Source of the DNA: Nonomuraea jabiensis
Lineage (GTDB): Bacteria > Actinomycetota > Actinomycetes > Streptosporangiales > Streptosporangiaceae
Direction of reading: 5' to 3'
NCBI RefSeq assembly: GCF_014204795.1
Contig: NZ_JACHMB010000001.1
Location: 3,038,001-3,102,000 of the forward strand
Length of the DNA: 64,000 bases
A program made the position numbers and the translations under genes. The notes below the pieces were generated by a model that saw only the letters and a program-made list of their open reading frames with translations, did no database searches and was not told where the DNA came from. Below, in pieces: positions 22,721-30,135 of this stretch; positions within the stretch are counted from its first letter, which is position 1; the number at the start of each line of letters is the position of its first letter.

Positions 22721-22753
22721 AGGCCATTTCCCATCGAGGGAAGTGGCCTTTTT
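22721..22753 (+). terminator. Intrinsic terminator after tRNA-Ile
   Basis: AGGCCATTTCCC-ATCGA-GGGAAGTGGCCT forms a 12-bp stem with one G-U pair and is followed by a run of T. It lies 10 bp downstream of the tRNA, inside the left end of the element. Confidence 0.8.
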
Positions 22754-22764
22754 GATCTTCTGGG

Positions 22765-22780
22765 TGACGAAGTGAGTGAC
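22765..22780. promoter_or_regulatory. Candidate integrase arm-type site, left end
   Basis: TGACGAAGTGAGTGAC, repeated with one mismatch and in the same orientation at 29927-29942 near the other end. It is 54 bp inside the left core. The paired placement suggests binding by the integrase or excisionase. Confidence 0.5.
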
Positions 22781-22788
22781 TATGCCTC

Positions 22789-23939
22789 TCAGTCCTCGCC
22801 GGGAAAGATCAGGTCCATGGTCTCGGCACCCTCCAGGAGGACCGGGCGGAGCTGCTTGCGGTAGACCTTCTCCGTGACGACGGTGCCCTTGTGGCCTACC
22901 AGCCGGGCGATGTCCTCCACGGCCACCCCGGCGTCCGACATGAGCGAGACGAAGCTGTGGCGCAGTTCTCGCGGTGTCCACTCATCCGGGTTGAGGTCCG
23001 TCCGCTTGAGGATCACGCGTAGCGCCCGACGGACATTGGCGGCGTCGAGCTCGGTCCCGTGCTTGCTCGCGAAGACGAGGCCGTTCTCCTGCCACAAGTC
23101 CCCCGCTTGCTCTTTCGCGATCGCCTGTCGGTCGCGGTGACGCGTTAACGCCTCCACGCACCGCCGAGGCAGGGCCAGAGTGCGACGGGACTTCTGGGTC
23201 TTGGTGTCTCCCCCGGCACGAACCGAGCGCCACACCATGATCGAGGGAGGAACCGGAGGGTCGGCGTCGGGCTGGCCTTCCAAGTCCACGTGTGACCAGG
23301 TGAGCGCCCGTAGTTCCTCCGTACGCGCACCGAGCAGGAGCGAACATAGGCATACAGGTTCGCGGACTCGGCGGCCTTGAGTACCGCCTCGGCCTGGGCG
23401 AGGGTCAAGGACTTGGAAGGCCGGCCTGTCGTGCCCTTGGGGATCTCGCACAGCATGACCACGTTGCGCTTGACCTTGTCTCGGGCCTGAGCGCGGGCGA
23501 TCGACCGCTTGAGGACGGAGTGGATCTTTCGCAGCGTCTCGGTGCTCAGCGTCCGCGCCTTGGCCGCCAGCCACCGGTCCACATCATCCGCGGACAGCTC
23601 TCGGAGCTTACGAGCCCCGAGTGCCGGGATGACGTGCTGTTCGGCGAGGATGCGCCGGTTGTTGATCGTGGAGGCCTCCCGCCCGCTCAGGCCGAACTCC
23701 AGCCAGTCGCGTACGGCGTCGGCCACGGTGTAGTTGTCGTTCTTCGCGCTCAGGCCGTCCTCGTAGTCGCGGATGATCTCTCGGAGCTTGGCCTTGGCTT
23801 CGGTCTTGGTCTTGCCGCTGGCCTTCCTGACGATGCGCTTGCCCGCTGGGGAGTAGCCGACCGTCACCGAGGCGATCCAGCGTTGGCGATTCTCGTCCCA
23901 GTGCAGGCCGCCGTCTCCCTTGCTGCGACGTGCGGTCAT
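22789..23939 (-). pseudogene. int: Tyrosine recombinase (integrase), frameshifted
   Basis: The 5' part (from ATG 23939, MTARRSKGDGGLHWDENRQR) contains the N-terminal and core-binding domains (YTVADAVRDWLEFG, AAKARTLSTETLRKIHSVLK). The 3' part in another frame contains the catalytic domain: LLLGARTEELRALTW with the first Arg, TPRELRHSFVSLMSDAGV (the HxxR box, here RxxR as common in this integrase group) and GHKGTVVTEKVYRKQL with the Tyr nucleophile. The frames meet near 23346, where one missing base would restore LYAYVxSLLLGAR. The repaired protein would be about 383 residues. Its start overlaps the xis stop as ATGA. A sequencing error cannot be excluded. Confidence 0.9.
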
Positions 23940-24142
23940 GATGCTTGTGCCTCCTGTTCGAGTAGGGCGATGTAGTCGTCTATGGCCGAGGCCGGGATGA
24001 GCCTGGTCCGGCCTTGGGTGACGGAGCGGTCCCGTCCGGAGCGGAGGAGTTCGTAGATCACGCTGCGGCTCAGGCTGAGCAAGCGCATGGCATCGCAGAC
24101 GCGGTAGAGCCGCCGTTCGTCGAGCGGTGTGGGTGGGGTCAT
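23936..24142 (-). CDS. xis: Excisionase-like small HTH protein
   Basis: A 68-residue protein (MTPPTPLDERRLYRVCDAMR, then LLSLSRSVIYELLRSGR) with a MerR-like winged HTH of the excisionase type, followed by TRLIPASAIDDYIALLEQEA. Such proteins bend att DNA and direct excision. Both ends overlap neighbours by ATGA (rep stop / xis start and xis stop / int start), so rep, xis and int are translationally coupled. The frame is intact. Confidence 0.88.
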   Translation of the reverse strand: MTPPTPLDERRLYRVCDAMRLLSLSRSVIYELLRSGRDRSVTQGRTRLIPASAIDDYIALLEQEAQAS

Positions 24143-25619
24143 CCGTCCTCCCGCTCTGCCGCGATCTTTCGGGCGGTCTGGACGCGCTGCCGGATTTGCT
24201 CGGCCATGATGGCTTCGCCTGGTGTGTAGCCGATTCCGGCGAAGCGCCAGTGGCCCAGGACGAGGGTGGTGGCGTCGCCCAGGGCGGGCAGGCCGTGGCG
24301 TTCGCGGGCTTCGGCTGCTCGGTGGGTGGCGCGGGCGTTGCGCAGGTCGGTGAGGTTGAGCGAGTAGGCACGGCTCTTGCTGGCGAAGTGGCCGCGGAAG
24401 CCGAGCATGTGCGCCCACGGGCGGAGCCGTAGCGCCCTGAACTCGGGGCGCGCGCCGAGGTCCCAGCAGGTACGGATCATGCGACGGCCATGGTCGGTGA
24501 CGGGGAGGGCGTCGAGGTTCAGGCCGGGTTTCAGGCCGGTGCCATGGCAGTGGCCGCAGGAGACCGTCAGGCTCAGCCGTCCGCGTCCGGCAAGGCTCGG
24601 CAGGACAGGCGGTGGTCGATGGTGCCGGAGGCTTCGGCGCCCTTGGTGGCGTACTTGGCGATGTAGGAGGCGACGGCGCGTTCGCTAAGTCCGTCGGCGC
24701 TGGGGTCGAGCAGGATGGGGCGGATGTCGAGCTGGTCGCCCCAGGTGAGGGTCCACCGGCCGAGGCTGCTCGGCGGTGTGGTGACGGCGGCCTGGTGGAC
24801 GGCGGGTGGGATGGCTTGAGTGAGCAGGTGGTGGCCTGCCCAGTCGGGTGGCGGCTCGGTCGGCCCGTTGGGACCGTCGAGGCGGATGATGGCGTGGAAG
24901 TGGATCAGGCCGCGTCGCTGGTACTCGGCGACCTTGGCGAAGGACACTTTCGCGTGCTGGGCGAAGGCGCGGCGGGTCATCCCGGCCTGGCCGGCGAGTT
25001 CCTGGCGTAGGGCCAGCGTGAAGCGATGCCACAGTCCGCCCGCGTGTGCCTGCCACAGGACCGCGCCGGTGTAGTCGTAGCAGTCGGGGCAGATCGGCTG
25101 GCCGAGCAGTTCGTCCTGGGGCGCGTGCCGCAGGTGGCAGCCGACCAGCCGCCCGTGCTCGCACAGCCGGTCTCGCTTGCGGGGACGGCAGGCGCGACAG
25201 TCACGGTGGGCGTGGACGGGGCCGAATGAAGGGGCGGTCAGGGTGACGAACGTCCGAGGGTGCGCGCTGACCGTCTCAGGCACGCCTTTGCCGCTCGACA
25301 GGCCCGCCCGGATGAGATGAAAGGTGTCTGCCTGGTAGGTCTGCGAGCAGGCCGGGCACACCGAGGCGCGCCGGTTGCCGCAGGCCACCAGCAGGTGTCC
25401 CGAGGGTTCGGCGTCGGTGGTGTAGGCGTGCAGGATCTCGCCTGTGCCTGCGTCCACGATCATCGATTGGCCGGCAAGGTGGACCGGGTGGCCGCATCCC
25501 CCGGTCGCCGCCACCATGGACTGCCACCGCTTGTAGCCCGGCGCGTTGACCAGGCGGGCTAGATCGGCCATCCACTCGTCGCTAGATGGCTGACCGTCGT
25601 GCTGTTCCTCCTTGCTCAT
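24139..25619 (-). pseudogene. RepSA-like replication initiator, frameshifted
   Basis: The rolling-circle replication initiator typical of actinomycete ICEs. The first 348 codons include MADLARLVNAPGYKRWQ, VACGNRRASVCPACS, VTLTAPSFGPVH, GLIHFHAIIRLDG and AVASYIAKYATKGAE. The C-terminal part (RRMIRTCWDLGAR, RPWAHMLGFRGHFASKSR, TTLVLGHWRFAGIGYTPGEA) is in another frame. The frames meet near 24593. Restoring one base would rebuild a CxxC-13-CxxCxGxG zinc-ribbon (SCRAC to CGHCHGTG). ATG 25619 is preceded by GGAGGTGG. It is divergent from the GntR gene across a palindromic operator. Confidence 0.88.
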
Positions 25620-25644
25620 AGGACACCACCTCCTTCACGAGACC

Positions 25645-25699
25645 ACTTGTAGTACAGGTTGACAGACATGGCACTTGGTCGTCAACCTGTAGTACAAGT
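25645..25699. promoter_or_regulatory. Palindromic operator between rep and gntR
   Basis: ACTTGTAGTACAGGTTGAC (25645-25663) and GTCAACCTGTAGTACAAGT (25681-25699) are inverted copies differing at one base. Each half contains the near-palindrome TTGTAGTACA. The pair lies between the divergent rep and GntR starts, so the GntR protein probably represses both, as KorSA does in pSAM2. Confidence 0.8.
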
Positions 25700-25731
25700 A
25701 GTCCTGAAGGCTTTACCGAGGAAGGCGCACC

Positions 25732-26607
25732 ATGGAGACCAGCACTGACGACAAGGACGCCCGCTGGCGCGTCATCGCCACCGACCTACGGGCCGCCATC
25801 CTGGACGGCCGCTATCCCCCCGGCGGCGCACTGCCCAGCGAACCCGAACTCGTCAGGAAGTACGACGTCTCCCGTCCCACAGTCCGCAAGGCCATCGACA
25901 CTCTCGTCTCCGAGGGACTGGCGTACGTCATGCGCGGACGCGGCTCGTTCGTCCGCCCCATGCCCGAGCGCCGGACCATCATCATCACCGACCACGACCG
26001 GCCCGACCTCGCCGCCCCCGGCAACCACCCCGACATCCAAGCCTTCGGCTGGGACCTCGCCCTACGCGACCGCGAACCCGAAAGCCCGCTCTTCACCGGC
26101 GAGAAGACCACCGCCGACCGAGACATCGCGATGATGCTGGGCGTCCGGCCCGGCCATCCGATCATCCACCGACGCAGCATGTGGCACCGGGGCCACGCCG
26201 CCGTCATCCACGGCGCATCGGCCCGCCTGGAGATCAACTCCTACGCCAACGCCGACATGCTCCCCGACTGGGACGACCCCAAGCGCTTCCATCAGTACCG
26301 CAAGCGTCCCGGCTTCTTCTACCAGTCACTCATCCGCGAGCACGGCCCCGTCCGATGGATGACGCTGACCACCGCCCGCATCGCCTACGAGGACGAACGG
26401 ACCATGCTCGGCATGGACTACGCCGAAGCCGTCCTCATCATCCGGCGCACCATGGCCCACGCCAATGGCCACCCCATCGAGGTAACCGAGGTCAAGGCCC
26501 CCGCCAACCGCTACGAGGTCGGATACCACCGCGAGATCGCCGAAGATCCCGAAGCCGTCTTCACCGCGCAGGAACTCAGAGACAACGGCATAGACCTGGT
26601 GATCTAG
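25732..26607 (+). CDS. GntR/UTRA family regulator (KorSA-like)
   Basis: A 291-residue repressor. The winged HTH is N-terminal (WRVIATDLRAAILDGRYPPG, LPSEPELVRKYDVSRPTVRK, VMRGRGSFVRP). The UTRA ligand domain follows (MLGVRPGHPIIHRRSMWHRG, YAEAVLIIRRTMAHANGHPI). It sits divergent from the replication gene with paired operator half-sites in between. In AICEs such a regulator keeps excision and replication genes off. The ligand is unknown. Confidence 0.9.
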   Translation: METSTDDKDARWRVIATDLRAAILDGRYPPGGALPSEPELVRKYDVSRPTVRKAIDTLVSEGLAYVMRGRGSFVRPMPERRTIIITDHDRPDLAAPGNHPDIQAFGWDLALRDREPESPLFTGEKTTADRDIAMMLGVRPGHPIIHRRSMWHRGHAAVIHGASARLEINSYANADMLPDWDDPKRFHQYRKRPGFFYQSLIREHGPVRWMTLTTARIAYEDERTMLGMDYAEAVLIIRRTMAHANGHPIEVTEVKAPANRYEVGYHREIAEDPEAVFTAQELRDNGIDLVI

Positions 26608-26658
26608 AGAGCACGTAGGGTTCCCGGGAAAGCGCGGTTCCACCACAGAAGGAGAAGC

Positions 26659-27219
26659 GTGAACCCCTCGTCCCCAGGCCACAGCACTCATCAGCACGTG
26701 CCTGTGCTGATCATCAGTGGACCTGTCGGTGTCGGCAAGACCTCCGTGGCGGGAGAGATCTTCGATCAGTTGATCGCGCGAGACATCTCGCACGCCGTGA
26801 TCGACCTGGACAACCTCGGCTTGTGCTGGCCCTTCGGGGAGGAGGACCCGTACAACGATCGGATGGCCATGCGTAACCTCGCCGACGTCTGGCGTAACTA
26901 TGCCGCAGCCGGTGTAGAGCGGTTGGTCATCGCACGGGTGGTCGAGACGCGGGACGAGTTGGCGGCCTATCGCGCCGCAGTACCGGGGGCCGACGTCGTC
27001 GTCTGCCAACTCATGGCCGACAAACAGACATTGCTCGGGAGGGTCGCCCGCAGGGAAGCAGGCTCCTCACAGGAGGCGCTTGCACGCCGTGCGGTGGAAC
27101 TCGCCGACAGCCTGGCAAAGAGCGATGTCGCCGATATCGTCGTCAGCACCGCCGACCGAGAGCTGACCGATATCGCCCTGGAAGTCCTCCGCACGGCGCA
27201 CTGGATTGAGAGCGACTAG
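26659..27219 (+). CDS. P-loop kinase-like protein
   Basis: A 186-residue P-loop NTPase starting at GTG after an AGAAGGAGAA site. Walker A is ISGPVGVGKTSVAGEIF (about residues 19-35), then AVIDLDNLGLCWPF (38-60 region) and AREAGSSQEALARRAVELAD near the C-terminus. The fold resembles small-molecule kinases (adenylylsulfate, shikimate or chloramphenicol kinases), but I do not recognise the substrate. It is 51 bp downstream of gntR on the same strand. Cargo gene of the element. Confidence 0.75.
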   Translation: MNPSSPGHSTHQHVPVLIISGPVGVGKTSVAGEIFDQLIARDISHAVIDLDNLGLCWPFGEEDPYNDRMAMRNLADVWRNYAAAGVERLVIARVVETRDELAAYRAAVPGADVVVCQLMADKQTLLGRVARREAGSSQEALARRAVELADSLAKSDVADIVVSTADRELTDIALEVLRTAHWIESD

Positions 27220-27274
27220 CAAACTGGCTCAGAGTTTCTTTACTGGTTCAAGGGCTCGCTTCGCTCGCCGCGCC

Positions 27275-27358
27275 GCCGCCCGCTCCGGGCGGCCAGCGCG
27301 CCGGGCTGCGGCCTGGGGGCCGGTCCCGGCGCGCGCCGCCTCCGCTCCGAGGCGGCGC
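27275..27358. repeat. Array of three perfect GC-rich hairpins
   Basis: Hairpin A: GCCGCCCG/CGGGCGGC (27275-27293, 3-nt loop). Hairpin B: GCGCGCCGGG/CCCGGCGCGC (27296-27334) with an inner 5-bp stem CGGCC/GGCCG. Hairpin C: GCGCCGCCTC/GAGGCGGCGC (27333-27358, 6-nt loop). B and C share two bases. The array lies in the noncoding centre of the element and could be a replication or transfer origin. Confidence 0.8.
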
Positions 27359-27453
27359 TACCACAAACGCAGGTGATGACCTCAGAACGATGGCCATTCC
27401 GCCGCCGGCCGCTCCACTCCGATCACACATGGCTTTGCGGGCTGGGGTCCGTA

Positions 27454-27617
27454 CCCCCGCCCCCGATACCGCATTGTTCGTGTCCCTCGGTCGGCGTCAA
27501 CTCCATCTGTGCGGCATGGGTTGTGGGCCGCGTGGAACGCCGACGGGTGACGGCATCGGAAGACGGAGTTGACCCCTCGGTCGGGACACACAATCGGGCA
27601 GCTATCGGGGGCGGGGG
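27454..27617. repeat. Long imperfect inverted repeat in the element
   Basis: CCCCCGCCCCCGATA (27454-27468) is perfectly inverted at 27603-27617. The arms continue inward with partial matches and then GTCAACTCC (27496-27504) against GGAGTTGAC (27565-27573). The palindrome spans about 164 bp. It lies in 27220-27733, a 510-bp stretch of the element with no convincing gene. Confidence 0.75.
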
Positions 27618-27733
27618 AAGAGTGGCCGTGGGATGCACCGGCCGCTGAGGGCGACGACGCGAGGTCGGGAAGCTTTCGGCACACGCAGTAGCGCCGGGCG
27701 TTGATCCCGCCCTGGCCCGTCTATGGGTCGCGA

Positions 27734-28162
27734 TCAGTGGATGCAGGCCGGACATGCCCTTGTGGCCGTCGCGCTGAACGACAGGGACCACCCCATGACC
27801 GGCAGAGGGTAGGCCCGCTGTCCGCAGAGGCCCGTCTCTCGACCTTGAGGCACCGCATGGTGCACCGCATCGCGGCCGGAGCCGGACAGCCCGAGGCGGT
27901 AGGCGTCGGCCGACTCGGGGCGAGGTGCTGGTTGGCTCAGCTCCAGGTCGTCCCAGTGGACGGGCCAGCGCCGTATGCCGCCCGGAAGTTCGCCGGGTTC
28001 GCCGTCGAGTTCGACCATGGCATAGGTGCCGTTGCGCAGCAGGCCCGTCACGCGCCCGCTCCGCCCGACCAGCGACGTGGCGAAGTCCCGAGTGCATGCG
28101 GGACTGTGCAGCATGTCCACGATCGTGGCAAGCGAACCGATGGCGTGATGTAGATCTCTCAC
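27734..28162 (-). CDS. Hypothetical protein with C-terminal zinc-like cysteines
   Basis: A 142-residue protein that I cannot assign to a family. It contains SLVGRSGRVTGLLRNGTYAM and GIRRWPVHWDDLELS in the middle and a C-terminal block GLCGQRAYPLPVMGWSLSFS ending TRACPACIH, whose Cys residues could bind zinc. GTG 28162 overlaps the stop of the upstream gene as GTGA, which supports both being real and coupled. Composition matches the rest of the element. Confidence 0.6.
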   Translation of the reverse strand: MRDLHHAIGSLATIVDMLHSPACTRDFATSLVGRSGRVTGLLRNGTYAMVELDGEPGELPGGIRRWPVHWDDLELSQPAPRPESADAYRLGLSGSGRDAVHHAVPQGRETGLCGQRAYPLPVMGWSLSFSATATRACPACIH

Positions 28163-28494
28163 GATCCGGCCTCGGCGATCACAACGGACGGCGCGTGCTG
28201 CTCCTGAAGATCGGCATACCGGAAGGCGACCCGACGAGCCGCACGCGCCGGTTCAGCCGCTGGATGACGCGCATACAGGACTCGCCTGTGATCCCCGTTC
28301 CATCCGACGCGCCACCAGAACCAGGCGCCGTCACACCATACGACCAGGCCGACGCTGACCGACACGAGAGCGAGCCGGTAGCCGTCGTGCACATCGCTTG
28401 CGATGCCCTGCTGAGACAGCTCCTGCTGTAGCTGCTCTGCAGCGAGCAGCGGGTTCAACGGCGCAAGGCGTGGCGCCGTGAGCTGCGAGGTCAT
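28159..28494 (-). CDS. Hypothetical small protein, element cargo
   Basis: A 111-residue protein of unknown function (MTSQLTAPRLAPLNPLLAAE, SDVHDGYRLALVSVSVGLVV, WCDGAWFWWRVGW). It has a hydrophobic centre with Trp clusters but no clear transmembrane helix prediction by eye. ATG 28494 is the first start after a promoter-like spacer. It is divergent from the HTH/DUF5919 gene and translationally coupled to the next gene. Confidence 0.6.
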   Translation of the reverse strand: MTSQLTAPRLAPLNPLLAAEQLQQELSQQGIASDVHDGYRLALVSVSVGLVVWCDGAWFWWRVGWNGDHRRVLYARHPAAEPARAARRVAFRYADLQEQHAPSVVIAEAGS

Positions 28495-28580
28495 CGCCCA
28501 CCTCCTGAGGCCCGTGGTTGACTGGCAGTTCAGTGAAGCCGGGTGGACGGGACCTTTGAACTTCGCCGACGAGCGTTGTC

Positions 28581-28630
28581 GGGACGTGTTGGGGGACGAG
28601 GAAACGTCCCAAGAGAGTCTTGAAACGTCC
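28581..28630. promoter_or_regulatory. GAAACGTCC direct repeats upstream of the HTH gene
   Basis: GAAACGTCC occurs at 28601-28609 and 28622-28630, exactly 21 bp (two helical turns) apart. An inverted GGGACGT lies at 28581-28587. The sites end 25 bp before the GTG start of the HTH/DUF5919 gene and within the divergent intergenic region, as expected for autoregulation. Confidence 0.55.
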
Positions 28631-28654
28631 GGGGATGTTCGGTGCACTGGATCC

Positions 28655-29410
28655 GTGAACGAGCGTCTACGGACAGCGATGTTGCGCCATGGGGTGGCCC
28701 TGGAGGATCTGGCCGAGACATGCGGGGTCGAGCCCAAGACCGTCGAGCGGTGGATCAACACCGGCCGCGTTCCGCATCGCCGGCACAGGTGGGCGGCGGC
28801 GAAGTTACTCGCCGCTGACGAGACGTACTTGTGGCCCGACGTGCTGGAGACGAGCCATGAGCGCAGGGGCCGGGCGAACCGGTCCGAGCTGGTCGAGATC
28901 TTCCCGGACCGGGCGAGCGTGCCCCGTGAGCTGTGGCTACGACTGCTCAGCGAGGCCCAGGAGCACGTGGACGTGCTGGTCTTCTCCGGAACGTTCTATG
29001 CCCAGACCCAGCCGAAGGTGGCGCGAATGCTGGCCGAGGCAGCCGGACGCGGAGTGACGGTTCGGCTGTGCTTCGGCGATCCCACGGCCCAGGCCGTGGA
29101 CATCCGCGACCGGGAGGAGGGCTTGGGCGGCACCCTGGCGGCCAAGATCCGTTCGTCGCTGACGTGCTACCGGGCATTGCCCGATCTCGACGGCTGTGAC
29201 GTGCGGCTGCATCCCACGACTCTGTACGCCTCGTTGTTCCGCTACGACGATGACATCCTGGTCAACCCGCACGCGTACGGCGAACCGGCCTCGGCCAACC
29301 CGACCTTCCACTTCCGCTGACTCGACGGAGGGACGATCGCGGAGCACTACATCACGTCATTCGAGCGCGTGTGGGCCGGGGCGATGCCGTGGTCCGGCGC
29401 GGAGATCTGA
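28655..29410 (+). pseudogene. HTH / DUF5919 (PLD-like) protein with an in-frame stop
   Basis: N-terminal XRE-type HTH (VNERLRTAMLRHGVALEDLA, VEPKTVERWINTGRVPHRRH), then a DUF5919 domain with PLD-like features (HVDVLVFSGTFYAQTQPKVA, RGVTVRLCFGDPTAQAV, VRLHPTTLYASLFRYDDDIL). The frame is closed by TGA 29318-29320 after FHFR. The same frame continues for 29 codons with the family's usual tail (LDGGTIAEHYITSFERVWAG) to TGA 29408-29410, 10 bp before the Nudix start. A CGA-to-TGA change would explain it. The product would be 221 instead of 251 residues and may retain partial function. Confidence 0.8.
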
Positions 29411-29420
29411 GGAGCATCCC

Positions 29421-29888
29421 GTGGGACGAGTCGAGTACTGGAACGACCCCAACGCACCGAAGGCGAACAGCTTGGTGCCCGCGTGCGGCACGATCACGGT
29501 GGACGAGGCGGGACGCATCCTCATGCAGCGCCGACGCGACACCGGACAGTGGGCGTTGCCGATGGGCAAGATGGAGATCGGCGAGACCCCCACCGAGTGC
29601 GCCGTGCGCGAGACCGAGGAGGAGACCGGTGTCCGGATCGAGCCGGTGGGCTTGCTGGGCGTCTACTCCGATCCGGGTCACATCGTGGCGTACACGGACG
29701 GGGAGATCCGGCAGGAGTACGAGGTGATGCTGATCGCCCGCCCCGTCGGTGGTCGGCCGGGAGCCAACGACGAGGCGAGCGACGTACGGTGGGTGACGCC
29801 GGAGAACCTGTCCGATCTCGACATCCATCCCACGCAGTGGCGCCAGCTCCGGGATTATCTGGAGGGACGGCACTCCCACGTCGATTGA
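29421..29888 (+). CDS. Nudix hydrolase
   Basis: A 155-residue Nudix-fold hydrolase of nucleoside diphosphate-X compounds. The Nudix box is GKMEIGETPTECAVRETEEE followed by TGV, with all consensus residues (Gx5Ex7REUxEExGU). GTG 29421 is preceded by GAGGAG and begins only 10 bp after the natural end of the HTH/DUF5919 frame, so the two form an operon. In pSAM2 the Nudix protein Pif blocks transfer between cells that already carry the element. A similar role is possible but not shown. Confidence 0.92.
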   Translation: MGRVEYWNDPNAPKANSLVPACGTITVDEAGRILMQRRRDTGQWALPMGKMEIGETPTECAVRETEEETGVRIEPVGLLGVYSDPGHIVAYTDGEIRQEYEVMLIARPVGGRPGANDEASDVRWVTPENLSDLDIHPTQWRQLRDYLEGRHSHVD

Positions 29889-29926
29889 CATGCCGGAACT
29901 TCCTTGGGTGAAGGTCCCCGGGGTGA

Positions 29927-29942
29927 GTGACGAACTGAGTGA
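29927..29942. promoter_or_regulatory. Candidate integrase arm-type site, right end
   Basis: TGACGAACTGAGTGAC, one mismatch from 22765-22780, 98 bp inside the right core. Same orientation as the left copy. Confidence 0.5.
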
Positions 29943-30040
29943 CAATCGCCCTGGATCAGCCCGGACCGCTGTGGATCTCTGCGGACTGTTCTCCCAGGTA
30001 GGAGCAGGAGTTAGTCACCGTCCCGCTCCTACCGTGGTTG

Positions 30041-30084
30041 CCTGATAAGGAAGAGGTCCCAGGTTCAAGTCCTGGTAGCCCCAC
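30041..30084. repeat. attR: Right attachment-site core
   Basis: A 44-bp perfect copy of the 3' part of tRNA-Ile, without the 5' half of the gene. It marks the right end of the element. About 12 bp further on, CCAGCTCAGAGGC repeats the sequence found directly after the tRNA on the left. Confidence 0.93.
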
Positions 30085-30100
30085 ACAGTTTCACCAGCTC

Positions 30101-30135
30101 AGAGGCTAGATCCGAGGTCGCGGATCTGGCCTCTT
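30101..30135 (+). terminator. Hairpin after the right att core
   Basis: AGAGGC-T-AGATCCG (30101-30114) pairs with CGGATCT-G-GCCTCT (30121-30134) around a 6-nt loop, then TTGATCG. It is probably the original chromosomal terminator of tRNA-Ile, displaced by the insertion. Confidence 0.55.

Larger units (their letters stand above)
22668..30084. mobile_element. Integrated element in tRNA-Ile, degenerate actinomycete ICE-like
   Basis: A 7.4-kb insertion bounded by a 44-bp perfect direct repeat, one copy being the 3' part of tRNA-Ile. The left end carries int, xis and a RepSA-like replication gene in one coupled leftward unit, and a divergent GntR regulator, as in pSAM2-type elements. No FtsK/TraB transfer ATPase, SpdB or mobilisation gene is visible, so conjugation by the usual AICE mechanism is unlikely. 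int and rep each carry a frameshift. The right part carries cargo genes and two conspicuous DNA secondary-structure regions. Both ends contain a TGACGAANTGAGTGAC motif that could be an integrase arm site. Confidence 0.88.

Noticed and set aside
27423..28097. 224-codon minus-strand frame in the element
   Set aside because: It spans the long palindrome and overlaps the better-supported gene at 27734-28162 in another frame. Its composition is Arg/Pro-rich without domain signal.
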